Below are positions 1-8,769 of a DNA stretch of 64,000 nt, piece after piece. Every line of letters starts with the position of its first letter. Positions within the stretch are counted from its first letter, which is position 1. The DNA comes from Myxococcus fulvus (GTDB lineage: Bacteria > Myxococcota > Myxococcia > Myxococcales > Myxococcaceae): assembly GCF_900111765.1 (NCBI RefSeq), contig NZ_FOIB01000009.1, positions 310,001 to 374,000 of the forward strand, read 5' to 3'. The position numbers and the translations under genes are program-made. The notes under the pieces were generated by a model. The model did not search any database. It worked only from the letters and a program-made list of their open reading frames with translations, and had not been told where the DNA came from.

Positions 1-1038
1 TGGGTGGGCACGGCGGTGCTCGGCCTGTTCGTCGTCGGCGGCCTGTGGCGGCTGGGCACGCGCGATGACGTGCGCCAGCTCCAGAACGCGCCCGCGCACC
101 TCGTCTCCGACCAGCGCGAACTGGGGCGCCTGCTCGGCCTGCCCAGCCCCGCCCAGTTCTTCCTGGTGGGCGGCGACGACTCGGAGCAGGTGCTGGAGCG
201 GGAGGCCGCGCTCAAGGCGAAGCTGGACCCGCTCGTCACGCAGAAGGTGCTCTCGGGCTACCGCGCGGTGTCGGACTGGCTGCCCAGTCGGGTGCAGCAG
301 CGCGCGGACGCGGAGCTGAGCGCGCGCGCTGAAGCCCAGGCGGTGGCCGCGGTGGCCGAGGCCACGGGCGAGGCTCCCACGCGCGCCCGCTTCGCCGACG
401 ACGTGCTCACCCCCGAGCGGCTGTTGGCCAGCCCCGCCTCGGCCGCCATCCGCCAGCAGTGGCTGGGACGACTGGGCGACAGCCACTTCAGCATCGTCAT
501 GCTGCGCGGGCTCAATGACCCGTCCGTGCTGCCGCGCGTGGCCGAGGTCGCGCAGGGCCTGGAGGGCGTGCGCTGGGTGGACAAGACGCGGGAGATCTCC
601 AGCCTGCTGGAGCGCTACCGCCGGCTGATGGGCGGGCTCATCGTGCTGGGCTACCTGGCGGTGCTGATGCTGCTGGTCGCGCGCTTCCGACGACAGGCAT
701 GGCGGGCGTGGGTGCCCACGGTGCTGGGGACGCTGGTGACGCTGGCCTGCTTCGGCTGGGTCGGCGAGCCGCTCCAGCTCTTCACGGTGCTCGGCCTCAT
801 GCTCCTGCTGGGCATGGGGGTGGACTACGGCATCTTCATGTTGGAGCACCCCGGGGACAACTCCGCCTGGCTCGCGGTGGCGCTGGCGGGCGTGAGCACC
901 CTGCTCTCCTTCGGACTCCTGGGACTCTCCGCCACGCCGGCGCTGCGCTCCTTCGGACTCACCATGTTGTTGGGCGAAGTCACCATCTGGGTGCTGACGC
1001 CCTGTTGCAGACTGCCATCAGGCAAGGACGTATCGTGA
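1..1038 (+). CDS. MMPL/RND-family exporter, C-terminal part (5' end outside window)
   Basis: The reading frame is open from base 1, so this is the last 345 or so residues of a larger protein. A first hydrophobic segment at the window edge is followed by about 190 soluble residues (periplasmic loop type). Then comes a block of closely spaced membrane helices from about residue 210, including a GMGVDYGIF segment typical of transmembrane helix 4 of MMPL/RND transporters. Aryl-polyene clusters carry one such transporter, thought to move the lipid-linked polyene to the outer membrane. The stop overlaps the GTG start of the next gene (GTGA), so the two are translationally coupled. The family call is good; the cargo is inferred from the neighbours. 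Confidence 0.8.
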   Translation, partial: WVGTAVLGLFVVGGLWRLGTRDDVRQLQNAPAHLVSDQRELGRLLGLPSPAQFFLVGGDDSEQVLEREAALKAKLDPLVTQKVLSGYRAVSDWLPSRVQQRADAELSARAEAQAVAAVAEATGEAPTRARFADDVLTPERLLASPASAAIRQQWLGRLGDSHFSIVMLRGLNDPSVLPRVAEVAQGLEGVRWVDKTREISSLLERYRRLMGGLIVLGYLAVLMLLVARFRRQAWRAWVPTVLGTLVTLACFGWVGEPLQLFTVLGLMLLLGMGVDYGIFMLEHPGDNSAWLAVALAGVSTLLSFGLLGLSATPALRSFGLTMLLGEVTIWVLTPCCRLPSGKDVS

Positions 1039-2264
1039 AGATCGAAAAAACGGAAGTCGTCATCATCGGGGCGGGTCCGTCGGGTTCAGTGGCGGCGGGC
1101 ATCCTGCGCAAACAAGGCCGTCAGGTGTTGATCCTGGAGCGCGAGGAATTCCCCCGCTTCTCCATCGGAGAGAGCCTGTTGCCGCAGAGCATGCAGTACA
1201 TCGAGGAAGCGGGGATGATCCGCGACGTCGTGGAGGCGGGCTTCCAGTACAAGAACGGCGCGGCCTTCGTGCGCGGCGACAAGTACACGGACTTCGACTT
1301 CCGCGAGAAGTCCTCCCAGGGCTGGGGCACCACGTACCAGGTGCAGCGCGCGCACTTCGACCACGTGCTGGCGCTCGCCGCCGAGCGCATGGGCGCCACG
1401 TTGCGCTTCCGCCACACCGTGGAGTCCGTGGACGTCTCCGGCCCCACGCCGGAGCTGACGGCGCGCGGCCCCGACGGTGAGCCGTACCGCGTCCAGGCCC
1501 GCTTCCTGCTCGACGCCAGCGGCTTCGGCCGCGTGCTGCCCCGCCTCCTGTCGCTGGAGACGCCGTCCGACTTCCCGGTGCGCGGCGCGCTCTTCACGCA
1601 CGTGGAGGACCGCGTCGCGCCGGGCACGTTCGACCGCACCAAGATTCGCATCACCGTGCACCCCCAGCACGTGCACGTCTGGTACTGGACCATCCCCTTC
1701 TCCAACGGACGCTGCTCGCTGGGCGTGGTGGCCAAGCGCGAGTACCTGGAGCAGTTCAAGGGCACGGAGACGGAGCGGCTCAAGGCCATCGTCGCGGAGG
1801 ATCCGTCGCTGTCCGGGCTCTTGAAGGACGCCGTCTGGGACACGCCCGCGCGCGCCATCACCGGCTACGCGGCCAACGTGAAGTCACTGTGGGGCAACGG
1901 CTTCGCGCTGCTCGGCAACGCGGGCGAGTTCCTGGACCCCGTCTTCTCCTCCGGCGTCACCATCGCGGTGAAGTCCGCGAGTCTGGCGGCGAAGTGCATC
2001 GCCCGGGAGTTCGCGGGCGAGAAGGTCGACTGGGAGGCCGACTACGCGGTGCCCCTCAAGGGCGGCGTGGACACGTTCCGCACCTTCGTCGAGTCCTGGT
2101 ACCAGGGCGGCTTCCAGGACGTCATCTTCCACCCCAACGCCTCGCCCGAGGTGCGCAAGATGATCTCCGCCATCCTCGCCGGCTACGCGTGGGACAAGGA
2201 GAACCCCTTCGTGGCCGACAGCAAGCGCCGGCTCGGCGTGCTCGAGAAGCTGTGCGCGGCCTGA
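1035..2264 (+). CDS. FAD-dependent oxidoreductase, tryptophan-halogenase-like
   Basis: A 409-residue flavoprotein. The N-terminus has a Rossmann dinucleotide motif (GAGPSGS, about residues 11-17), followed by the ESLLP segment common in geranylgeranyl-reductase/halogenase-type flavoproteins. Residues 216-221 read WYWTIP, which fits the WxWxIP signature of flavin-dependent halogenases. A second FAD-contact region (GNAGEFLDPVFSSG) lies near residue 295. The GTG start at 1035 overlaps the previous stop by 4 bases. Proteins of this kind are regular members of aryl-polyene and flexirubin-type clusters. Whether it halogenates the pigment or only hydroxylates/reduces is not visible. Family certain, reaction uncertain. 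Confidence 0.85.
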   Translation: MKIEKTEVVIIGAGPSGSVAAGILRKQGRQVLILEREEFPRFSIGESLLPQSMQYIEEAGMIRDVVEAGFQYKNGAAFVRGDKYTDFDFREKSSQGWGTTYQVQRAHFDHVLALAAERMGATLRFRHTVESVDVSGPTPELTARGPDGEPYRVQARFLLDASGFGRVLPRLLSLETPSDFPVRGALFTHVEDRVAPGTFDRTKIRITVHPQHVHVWYWTIPFSNGRCSLGVVAKREYLEQFKGTETERLKAIVAEDPSLSGLLKDAVWDTPARAITGYAANVKSLWGNGFALLGNAGEFLDPVFSSGVTIAVKSASLAAKCIAREFAGEKVDWEADYAVPLKGGVDTFRTFVESWYQGGFQDVIFHPNASPEVRKMISAILAGYAWDKENPFVADSKRRLGVLEKLCAA

Positions 2265-2818
2265 TCGCCACCATCGCCCTGGTGGGGCTCGCCTCCTGCG
2301 TCACCCCGGCCCCGCGCCGGGGCGCGCCGGAGGTGGCCTTGCCCGCGCTCGCCCTGACGCCGGCCTCGCTTGGCGCCAGCGTCAGCCTGACGCAGCGGCT
2401 GAGCTTCGCCCACGAGATGGATCCAGGCGGACCGCGCTCGCTGGAGGCCCTGCTGGAGGTCGACCCGGCGGCGCTGCGCCTGGCCGGCTTCGCGCTCGGC
2501 CAGCGGGTCTTCACCATGGAATGGGACGGCGAGCGACTGGAGGAGCAGCGGGACGCGCGGGTGCCCGAGCAGTTCCAGTCGCGGACGGTGCTGCGCGACA
2601 TCCAGCTGGTCTACTGGCCCGCCCCCGCGGTGCGGGATGCGCTCCCGCCAGGATGGACGCTCGAGGACGCCCCGGGCCAGCGAGTCTTACGGTATGGAGA
2701 CAAGGAGTGGATGTCGGTGCGCTATGGTGGAGAGCCCCGCTGGAAGGGCCGCGCGGAGCTGGTCAACGCGGCGGAACACTACCGGCTGACCATCGACTCC
2801 CAACCCACGGAGGAGTGA
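2252..2818 (+). CDS. DUF3261-type lipoprotein of aryl-polyene clusters
   Basis: A 188-residue predicted lipoprotein. A GTG start at 2252, inside the end of the flavoprotein gene, gives a short hydrophobic signal ending in the lipobox LASC, so the mature protein would be anchored by Cys16. The rest is beta-rich, with segments (QRVFTMEWDG, LVYWP) that match the DUF3261 type seen in aryl-polyene loci, where it is thought to help localise the polyene lipid in the outer membrane. It overlaps its upstream neighbour by 13 bases and ends 4 bases before the ketosynthase. The family call rests on length, lipobox and context. Confidence 0.72.
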   Translation: MRGLIATIALVGLASCVTPAPRRGAPEVALPALALTPASLGASVSLTQRLSFAHEMDPGGPRSLEALLEVDPAALRLAGFALGQRVFTMEWDGERLEEQRDARVPEQFQSRTVLRDIQLVYWPAPAVRDALPPGWTLEDAPGQRVLRYGDKEWMSVRYGGEPRWKGRAELVNAAEHYRLTIDSQPTEE

Positions 2819-2822
2819 GCCC

Positions 2823-4001
2823 GTGACGCCGCCCGTCTTCCTCAATCACCTCGGCGTGGTGTGCGCCCTGGGCCATGGCACCACGGAGGTGGCCCAGGCC
2901 CTCTTCGGAGAGCAGCCGACGGGCGTGGCCCCCAGCCCCGACTTCGCCTCCCGCGTGCTGCACGTGGGGCACGTCACCTCGGCGCTCGCGTCCACGGACG
3001 CGCTGCCGGTGCACCTGCGAAGCCGCAACAACGCGCTCTTGCTCACCGCGCTCGCCCAGGTGCGTCCCGCCGTGGACGAGGCCCTGCGGCGATATGGACC
3101 GGAGCGCGTGGCCGTGGTCCTGGGCACCAGCACCTCCGGCATCGGCGAGAGCGAGGCCGCCATCAAGGCCCGCGAGGCCACGGGCGAGTTGCCCGCGCAC
3201 TTCGACGTGCGGCAGCAGGAGCTGGGCTCGCCCGCACTGGCGCTCAACCACGTGCTCGGGGTGAAGGGGCCCTCGTTCGTCATCTCCACCGCGTGCTCGT
3301 CCAGCGCCAAGGCCCTGGCCACCGCGGCCCGGCTTCTTCGCTCGGGCATCGCGGACGCGGTCATCACCGGCGGCGCGGACGCGCTGTGCGCCTTCACCGT
3401 GGCGGGCTTTGCCTCGCTCGACTCGGTGAGCGAGGCGCGGTGCAACCCGATGAGCGTGCACCGCCGGGGCATCAACATCGGAGAAGGCGCGGCGCTGTTC
3501 CTGATGACGCGCGAGCCGGGGCCGGTGCGGCTCGCGGGCTGGGGCGAGTCCTCGGACGCGCACCACCTCTCCGCGCCCGAGCCCGGCGGACGAGGCGCCC
3601 TGGTCGCCATGCGCACGGCGCTGGAGCGCGCGGGCGTGACGGCGGCCGACGTGGGCTACGTCAACCTCCACGGCACGGCGACGCCACAGAACGACGCCAT
3701 GGAGAGCCGCGCGGTGGCCTCGCTGTTGGGGCAGGCCGTGCCGTGCAGCTCCACCAAGCCGCTCACCGGCCACACGCTGGGAGCCGCGGGCGCGCTGGAG
3801 GCGGCCCTGTGCTGGCTGACGCTCACGGATGCTCACGGGCGGCTTCCTCCCCACTGGTGGGACGGCGAGGCGGACCCGGAGCTGCCCGCGCTGGCGCTGG
3901 TGAAGCCGGGGACGGCGCTGGGGCGTCCGCCGCGCTATGTCCTGAGCAACTCCTTCGCCTTCGGCGGCAGCAACGCCGCACTCCTCCTGGGGACGGCCTG
4001 A
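2823..4001 (+). CDS. Beta-ketoacyl-ACP synthase (KAS I/II type)
   Basis: A 392-residue condensing enzyme with GTG start. The Cys-His-His triad is complete: the active-site Cys in STACSSS near residue 160, His in HGTAT near 280 and His in GHTLG near 316. A NSFAFGGSN glycine-rich end closes the thiolase fold. It is a full-length KAS enzyme, so it should catalyse decarboxylative condensation of malonyl-ACP. Aryl-polyene clusters carry two or more such enzymes that act iteratively on a 4-hydroxybenzoyl-type starter. The next gene begins on the last base of its stop codon (TGATG), which argues for a tightly coupled operon. Confidence 0.9.
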   Translation: MTPPVFLNHLGVVCALGHGTTEVAQALFGEQPTGVAPSPDFASRVLHVGHVTSALASTDALPVHLRSRNNALLLTALAQVRPAVDEALRRYGPERVAVVLGTSTSGIGESEAAIKAREATGELPAHFDVRQQELGSPALALNHVLGVKGPSFVISTACSSSAKALATAARLLRSGIADAVITGGADALCAFTVAGFASLDSVSEARCNPMSVHRRGINIGEGAALFLMTREPGPVRLAGWGESSDAHHLSAPEPGGRGALVAMRTALERAGVTAADVGYVNLHGTATPQNDAMESRAVASLLGQAVPCSSTKPLTGHTLGAAGALEAALCWLTLTDAHGRLPPHWWDGEADPELPALALVKPGTALGRPPRYVLSNSFAFGGSNAALLLGTA

Positions 4002-4465
4002 TGCGCATGCCCATTGCCTTCGACATCTCGGAGATTGTCCCCCACGCCGACCGCATGCGGCTGATAGACAGGGCGGTGGAAGGCGACGAGGAGGGCCTGG
4101 TGGCCGAGGTGACGCTGCGCGAGGACTGCCTCTTCCAGGAAGGGGGCGAGGTGGGCGGCTGGGTGGGCATCGAGTTCATGGCCCAGGCCATCGCCGCGTA
4201 CGCCGGCTGGCGGCAGCGGCTGCAGGGACAGCCCCAGCGGATGGGCTTCCTGCTGGGCACGCGCAAATACGAGTGCAGCCGCCCGTCGTTCAAGGTGGGC
4301 GAGCACCTTCGCATCGAGGTCCGCCGACAATTCTGGACGGACGAGGGCATGAGCCAGTTCGACTGCACCCTGGGCGTGGGCGGGGAGACGGTGGCCACGG
4401 CGGCGCTGACGGTGTTCCAGCCGCCGGCCTCGGTGGACCTGACGAAGGTGGGCAAGGATGAGTGA
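4001..4465 (+). CDS. Hotdog-fold 3-hydroxyacyl-ACP dehydratase-like protein
   Basis: A 154-residue single hotdog domain. The N-terminal stretch (IVPHADRMRLIDR) carries the conserved His and the RxxxIDR feature of FabZ/ApeP-type dehydratases, and the central helix region (VGIEFMAQAIAAYAG) is the hotdog helix. In an aryl-polyene pathway this would remove water from the 3-hydroxyacyl intermediate made by the ketoreductase encoded next, producing the conjugated double bonds. It overlaps the ketosynthase by 1 base and the ketoreductase by 8 bases. Family good; the precise substrate is inferred from context. Confidence 0.85.
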   Translation: MRMPIAFDISEIVPHADRMRLIDRAVEGDEEGLVAEVTLREDCLFQEGGEVGGWVGIEFMAQAIAAYAGWRQRLQGQPQRMGFLLGTRKYECSRPSFKVGEHLRIEVRRQFWTDEGMSQFDCTLGVGGETVATAALTVFQPPASVDLTKVGKDE

Positions 4466-5189
4466 GAAGACGGTACTGGTGACGGGCTCCAGCCGGGGCA
4501 TCGGCCGCGCCATCGCCCTGCGGCTGGCGCGCGACGGCTTCGACGTCGTGGTGCACTGCCGCTCCAAGGTGGAGGAGGCGGAGGCGGTGGCCACGGGCGT
4601 GCGCGAGCTGGACCGTGCCGCGCGCGTGCTGCGCTTCGACGTGGCCGACCGCGCCGACACGGAGAAGGTGCTGCTCGCGGACATCGAGGCCCACGGTTGC
4701 TACTACGGCGTGGTGTGCAACGCGGGCATCGCCCGGGACAACGCCTTCCCCGCCATGCCCGCGGAGGACTGGGACGCGGTCATCCACACCAACCTGGACG
4801 CGTTCTACAACGTGCTCAACCCGCTGAGCATGCCGCTGGTGCGCAGGCGCAAGCCCGGGCGCATCGTCACGCTGTCCTCCGTGTCCGGCCTCATGGGCAA
4901 CCGGGGCCAGGTGAACTACAGCGCGGCGAAGGCGGGCATCATCGGCGCGACGAAGGCGCTGGCGGTGGAGCTGGCCAGCCGTGGCATCACCGTCAACTGC
5001 GTGGCGCCGGGCCTCATCGACACGGAGATGGTGGAGCCGCACATCGTCGAGGAGGCGCTGAAGATGATTCCGGCGAAGCGGCTGGGCAGGCCCGAGGAGG
5101 TCGCCGCCGCGGTGAGCTTCCTGATGAGCGAGGACGCCGCGTATGTCACGCGGCAGGTCATCTCCGTGAATGGAGGGCTGCTGGGATGA
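4458..5189 (+). CDS. 3-oxoacyl-ACP reductase (FabG-type SDR)
   Basis: A 243-residue short-chain dehydrogenase. It has the cofactor motif TGSSRGIG at residues 8-15, the NAG motif (CNAGIARDN), and the catalytic Ser-Tyr-Lys set (TLSSVSG, then YSAAK). The C-terminus (VISVNGGLLG) is the usual FabG ending. An NADPH-dependent ketoreductase is needed between the ketosynthase and dehydratase steps, and its position between hotdog and second ketosynthase fits that. The stop forms an ATGA overlap with the next gene. A locus-specific paralogue of housekeeping fabG is the most likely identity. Confidence 0.92.
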   Translation: MSEKTVLVTGSSRGIGRAIALRLARDGFDVVVHCRSKVEEAEAVATGVRELDRAARVLRFDVADRADTEKVLLADIEAHGCYYGVVCNAGIARDNAFPAMPAEDWDAVIHTNLDAFYNVLNPLSMPLVRRRKPGRIVTLSSVSGLMGNRGQVNYSAAKAGIIGATKALAVELASRGITVNCVAPGLIDTEMVEPHIVEEALKMIPAKRLGRPEEVAAAVSFLMSEDAAYVTRQVISVNGGLLG

Positions 5190-6424
5190 AGCGGGTCGTC
5201 GTCACGGGCGTGGGCGCGCTGAGCCCCCTGGGCCATGACTGGCCGCAGGTGGAGGCCCGGCTCAAGTCGCTGCGCAATGCCGTGCAGGTCATCGAGGACT
5301 GGAAGCAGTACGAGGGGCTCAACACGCAGGTGGGCGCGCCCACCGCGCCGTTCGAGCTGCCGCCGCAGACGTACTCACGCAAGACGATGCGCGGCATGGG
5401 CCGGGTGGCGCTCCTGGCCACGCGCGCCAGTGAGCTGGCACTCGTCGACGCGGGGCTCCTCGGCGACGCGCTGCTCTCCAGCGGGAAGATGGGCGTGTCG
5501 TACGGCTCGTCCACCGGCTCGCCGCCGAGCATCGGTGACTTCGGCCGGATGCTGATGAACAAGAGCACCGAGGGCATCACCGCCACGTCCTACGTGCGCT
5601 CCATGTCCCATACGGCCGCCGTGAACATCGGCGTCTTCTTCGGGCTCACCGGGCGCATCATCACCACGTCCAGCGCGTGCACGTCTGGCAGCCAGGGCAT
5701 CGGCTACGCGTACGAGGCCATCAAGATGGGCCGGCAGGTGGCCATGCTCGCCGGAGGCGCCGAGGAGCTGGATGCCACCGGCGCCGCCGTGTTCGACACC
5801 CTGTTCGCCACCAGCACGAAGAGCAACGGCACGCCAGAGCTGACGCCCCGCCCCTTCCACGCCCAGCGCGACGGCCTGGTGCTCGGCGAGGGTGCGTGCA
5901 CGCTGGTGCTGGAGGAGCTGGAGCACGCGCGGGCCCGGGGCGCGCGCATCTACGCGGAGCTCATCGGCTACGGGACGAACAGCGACGGGCGCCACATCAC
6001 CCAGCCGCACTCGGAGACCATGGCCGTGGCGATGCGGCTGGCCCTGGAGGACGCGGGCGTGGAGCCGGGCGCGGTGGCCTACGTCAACGCGCACGGCACC
6101 GCCACCGACACGGGCGACGTGGCGGAGAGCGTGGCGACGAACCAGGTCTTCGGCGAGCGGATGCCCATCTCGTCCCTCAAGAGCTACATGGGACACACGC
6201 TGGGCGCCTGCGGCGCGCTGGAGGCGTGGATGACGGTGGAGATGATGCGCTCGGAGTGGTTCGCCCCCACGCTCCACCTGGACGAGGCGTCGGTGGACCC
6301 CCGCTGCGCCCCGCTGGACTACGTGACGGGAAATGGCCGAAGGATCCAGGCCGACGTCGTCATGTCGAACAACTTCGCCTTCGGTGGCATCAACACCTCG
6401 TTGATCTTCCGCCGGTGGCAGTGA
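5186..6424 (+). CDS. Beta-ketoacyl-ACP synthase II (FabF type)
   Basis: A 412-residue condensing enzyme starting at the ATG of an ATGA overlap with the reductase gene. The catalytic Cys lies in TSSACTSGSQ (about residue 165), with the two His in HGTATDTGD and GHTLGACGA, so it is intact and not a chain-length-factor-like inactive partner by these residues. The start (VVVTGVGALSPLG) is the standard KAS II N-terminus. Together with the 2823-4001 enzyme it forms the condensing pair of the pathway. Only an 11-base gap separates it from the next gene. Confidence 0.9.
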   Translation: MKRVVVTGVGALSPLGHDWPQVEARLKSLRNAVQVIEDWKQYEGLNTQVGAPTAPFELPPQTYSRKTMRGMGRVALLATRASELALVDAGLLGDALLSSGKMGVSYGSSTGSPPSIGDFGRMLMNKSTEGITATSYVRSMSHTAAVNIGVFFGLTGRIITTSSACTSGSQGIGYAYEAIKMGRQVAMLAGGAEELDATGAAVFDTLFATSTKSNGTPELTPRPFHAQRDGLVLGEGACTLVLEELEHARARGARIYAELIGYGTNSDGRHITQPHSETMAVAMRLALEDAGVEPGAVAYVNAHGTATDTGDVAESVATNQVFGERMPISSLKSYMGHTLGACGALEAWMTVEMMRSEWFAPTLHLDEASVDPRCAPLDYVTGNGRRIQADVVMSNNFAFGGINTSLIFRRWQ

Positions 6425-6435
6425 CGGAGAACTCC

Positions 6436-6879
6436 ATGAAGAAGGCAATGCTGCTGTCGCTGCTCGCGCTCACCGTCTCCACCCCGGCCCTGGCGCGCGA
6501 CACCGTGGTCATGATTCCGCTCAAGGAAGTCCTGGCGATGCCCCAGGCCCAGGAGAAGCTGGACGGCACGGTGCGCTTCTACCTGGCCGGCGCGAAGACG
6601 CCCGACATCGTCAAGGAGTTCGGCGAGGACGTCACCAACAAGAAGACCAACGGCATCAACAAGTCCGACGAGGAGGGCTGCAAGTGGGCCACCCTCTCCG
6701 CGCTCATCGCCCTCCAGGAGGGCGCCAAGAAGCGCGGCGCCAACGCCGTGGTCGGCATCGTCAGCTACTACAAGAAGAACGAGCTGCAGCACGCGACCGA
6801 AATCGAGTGCCACGCCGGCACCTTCGCCATCGGCGTCGCCCTCAAGGGCACGTACGCGAAGGTCGCGGGCAAGAAGTAG
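6436..6879 (+). CDS. Small secreted protein of aryl-polyene clusters (often mislabelled excinuclease ATPase subunit)
   Basis: A 147-residue protein with a clear signal peptide (MKKAMLLSLLALTVSTPALA) and a mature part of about 125 residues. It contains KRGANAVVGIVSYYKKNE and two Cys residues (EEGCKW, EIECHAG) that could form a disulfide. Databases often name this family excinuclease ATPase subunit, but no ATPase motif is present here. It follows the ketosynthase by 11 bases with a GGAGA ribosome site, and the same family closes aryl-polyene loci in Gammaproteobacteria such as Vibrio. Role unknown; probably periplasmic. Confidence 0.75.
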   Translation: MKKAMLLSLLALTVSTPALARDTVVMIPLKEVLAMPQAQEKLDGTVRFYLAGAKTPDIVKEFGEDVTNKKTNGINKSDEEGCKWATLSALIALQEGAKKRGANAVVGIVSYYKKNELQHATEIECHAGTFAIGVALKGTYAKVAGKK

Positions 6880-6981
6880 CGCCTTTCCACAGGGGTCCCC
6901 GACCACCCCATGGGTTTGGTTTGAGCCCCGGCTAAGTCGTAATTCGCGAGGAGCGGGAGGCCTGGATTAGGCTCCCGCGTC

Positions 6982-8754
6982 GTGACGCCCTACACCATGT
7001 TGCATCTGGCATTGGCCGGCGCCTTCCTGGTGCTCGCGCTGGTGCATCTGGCGACGTGGGGGGCGGTCCGCTCCCAGCGGGTGCAGCTGTGGCTGGCCAC
7101 GAGCTTCCTGGGCTTCGCGGCGCTGAGCTTCTCCACCGGCGTGACGAGCCACGAGGCGGGGCGGCTGTTCATCGACACGCGGCCCTGGTTGCTACTGGGG
7201 GCGTTGATGGCCATCCCCCTGCCCTACACGCTGCTGCGGGTGCTGTGGGCGCTGTTGGACCTGCCGCTCACGCCCTGGCGCAAGGTGTTGGTGGCGCTGG
7301 CGGTGGCCTTCGGTGGGCTGCGCATCGTGGACGTGCTGGGCTCGGTGCTCTCGAGCGCGAGCGTGCGGATGACTCCGGCGGAGCTGGGCCAGGCGACCTC
7401 CAGCCTGGGGCTGCCCATGTTCTGGCTGCTCGCCTTCACGGTGGGCGGGACGTGGGCGGTGGAGGCGCTGCGGGCGCTCAAGCGGCGCGGCGCCATGGCG
7501 GTGGCGGTGCTGTTCGCCGCGCTGTGCGCGCTCGGCATCCTGGGGCGGGAGCTGGCGGTGGACCTGGGGTGGACGGAGGGGCCGTCCTTCACCACGCTGG
7601 TGGGGATTCCCTTCCTGATGCTGGCGACGACGGCGCTCGCCATCCTCACCGCGCGCTCGCTGCGGGGCGCGGACCTGGGCACGGGCATCCACCGCTACCG
7701 GCGGCTCTCGCGGTTGGGGCGTGGCGGGATGGGCGAGGTGTGGCTCGCGGTGCGCACGGGGCGGGCGGGGTTCCACCGGCTGGTGGTGCTCAAGCGGATG
7801 GTCGACGAGGGCGGCGAGGACCTCGCGGTGCGGCTGCAGCGCTTCATCGGCGAGGCGCGCACCGCGGCGCGGCTGCATCACCCGAACATCGTCTCCGTGC
7901 ATGACCTGGGACAGGTCGACGGCGCGTGGTTCATCGTCATGGAGTACCTGAGCGGGGTGAATGCGCTGAAGCTCGCGCGGCTGGTGCGGCGCGGGGGCGT
8001 GGTGCCGCTCGAGGTGGTGGTGGAGGTCTGCGTGCAGTCCCTGCGGGGGCTCGCGTACGCGCACGAGCGCGGCGTCATCCACCGGGACATCAGCGCGGAC
8101 AACCTGGTGGTGACGTTCGACGGCGTGGTGAAGGTGGTGGACTTCGGCATCGCGCATGGGCTGGGCGCGCCGCAGGAGAAGTCCGTGTCCACCGCGTCCG
8201 TGCCCGCGCTGAGCCACCTCACCCAGGAAGGGGATGTCATCGGCAAGGTCGCGTACATGCCGCCCGAGCGGAGGGCGGGAGCCCCGGCGACGGTGTCCGG
8301 GGATGTGTATGCGCTCGGCTGTGTGCTGCATGAGCTGCTGTGGGGTGAGCTGCCGGGCATCGGCATGAGCCTCCAGCAGCGCGCGCTCTGGGATGGGCCC
8401 GAGGCGGCCGAGGTGAACCGGAAGCTGCGGGGCATCGTCGACCGGGCGCTGCACCCCATGCCCGCGCGGCGCTTCGAGGATGCGCGGCAGATGGAGCTGG
8501 CGCTGGAGGCGCTGAGACACGCGCTGCCGCCGGTGAACCTGGCGCGGTGGCTGCGCGAGAACTTCGCGGAGAAGTACGCGCATGAGCGCGCGCTGGCGGA
8601 GCTGAGCGACCCGACGCCCGAGCAGGTGCAGGCGCTCGAGTCACACACGCCCGTGGCGGCTCCGGTGGAGCTCATCCCCACCCAGCTCGTGGCGCCCGTG
8701 GAGGCCGCCCCCACGGAGCTCCAGGCCACGCGCAAGCTGCGCGCACCGATCTGA
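6982..8754 (+). CDS. Ser/Thr protein kinase with N-terminal multi-helix membrane sensor
   Basis: 590 residues. About the first 225 hold six or seven hydrophobic helices, so the sensor is a membrane bundle, an unusual place because most myxobacterial Hanks kinases carry their membrane helix after the kinase domain. The kinase domain (about 232-500) has the glycine loop GRGGMGEVW, the ATP-anchoring Lys in VVLKRM, HRDISADN for catalysis, DFG for metal, and an APE-like YMPPERRAG. A short tail rich in Pro, Val and Thr follows. It starts about 100 bases after the polyene cluster on the same strand. Catalytic residues look complete; the signal sensed is unknown. Confidence 0.88.
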   Translation: MTPYTMLHLALAGAFLVLALVHLATWGAVRSQRVQLWLATSFLGFAALSFSTGVTSHEAGRLFIDTRPWLLLGALMAIPLPYTLLRVLWALLDLPLTPWRKVLVALAVAFGGLRIVDVLGSVLSSASVRMTPAELGQATSSLGLPMFWLLAFTVGGTWAVEALRALKRRGAMAVAVLFAALCALGILGRELAVDLGWTEGPSFTTLVGIPFLMLATTALAILTARSLRGADLGTGIHRYRRLSRLGRGGMGEVWLAVRTGRAGFHRLVVLKRMVDEGGEDLAVRLQRFIGEARTAARLHHPNIVSVHDLGQVDGAWFIVMEYLSGVNALKLARLVRRGGVVPLEVVVEVCVQSLRGLAYAHERGVIHRDISADNLVVTFDGVVKVVDFGIAHGLGAPQEKSVSTASVPALSHLTQEGDVIGKVAYMPPERRAGAPATVSGDVYALGCVLHELLWGELPGIGMSLQQRALWDGPEAAEVNRKLRGIVDRALHPMPARRFEDARQMELALEALRHALPPVNLARWLRENFAEKYAHERALAELSDPTPEQVQALESHTPVAAPVELIPTQLVAPVEAAPTELQATRKLRAPI

Positions 8755-8769
8755 AGTGTCGCGGGGGCC

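Noticed and set aside
6436-6879. Naming this gene an excinuclease ATPase subunit
   Set aside because: There is no Walker motif and there is a signal peptide, so the common database label does not fit.
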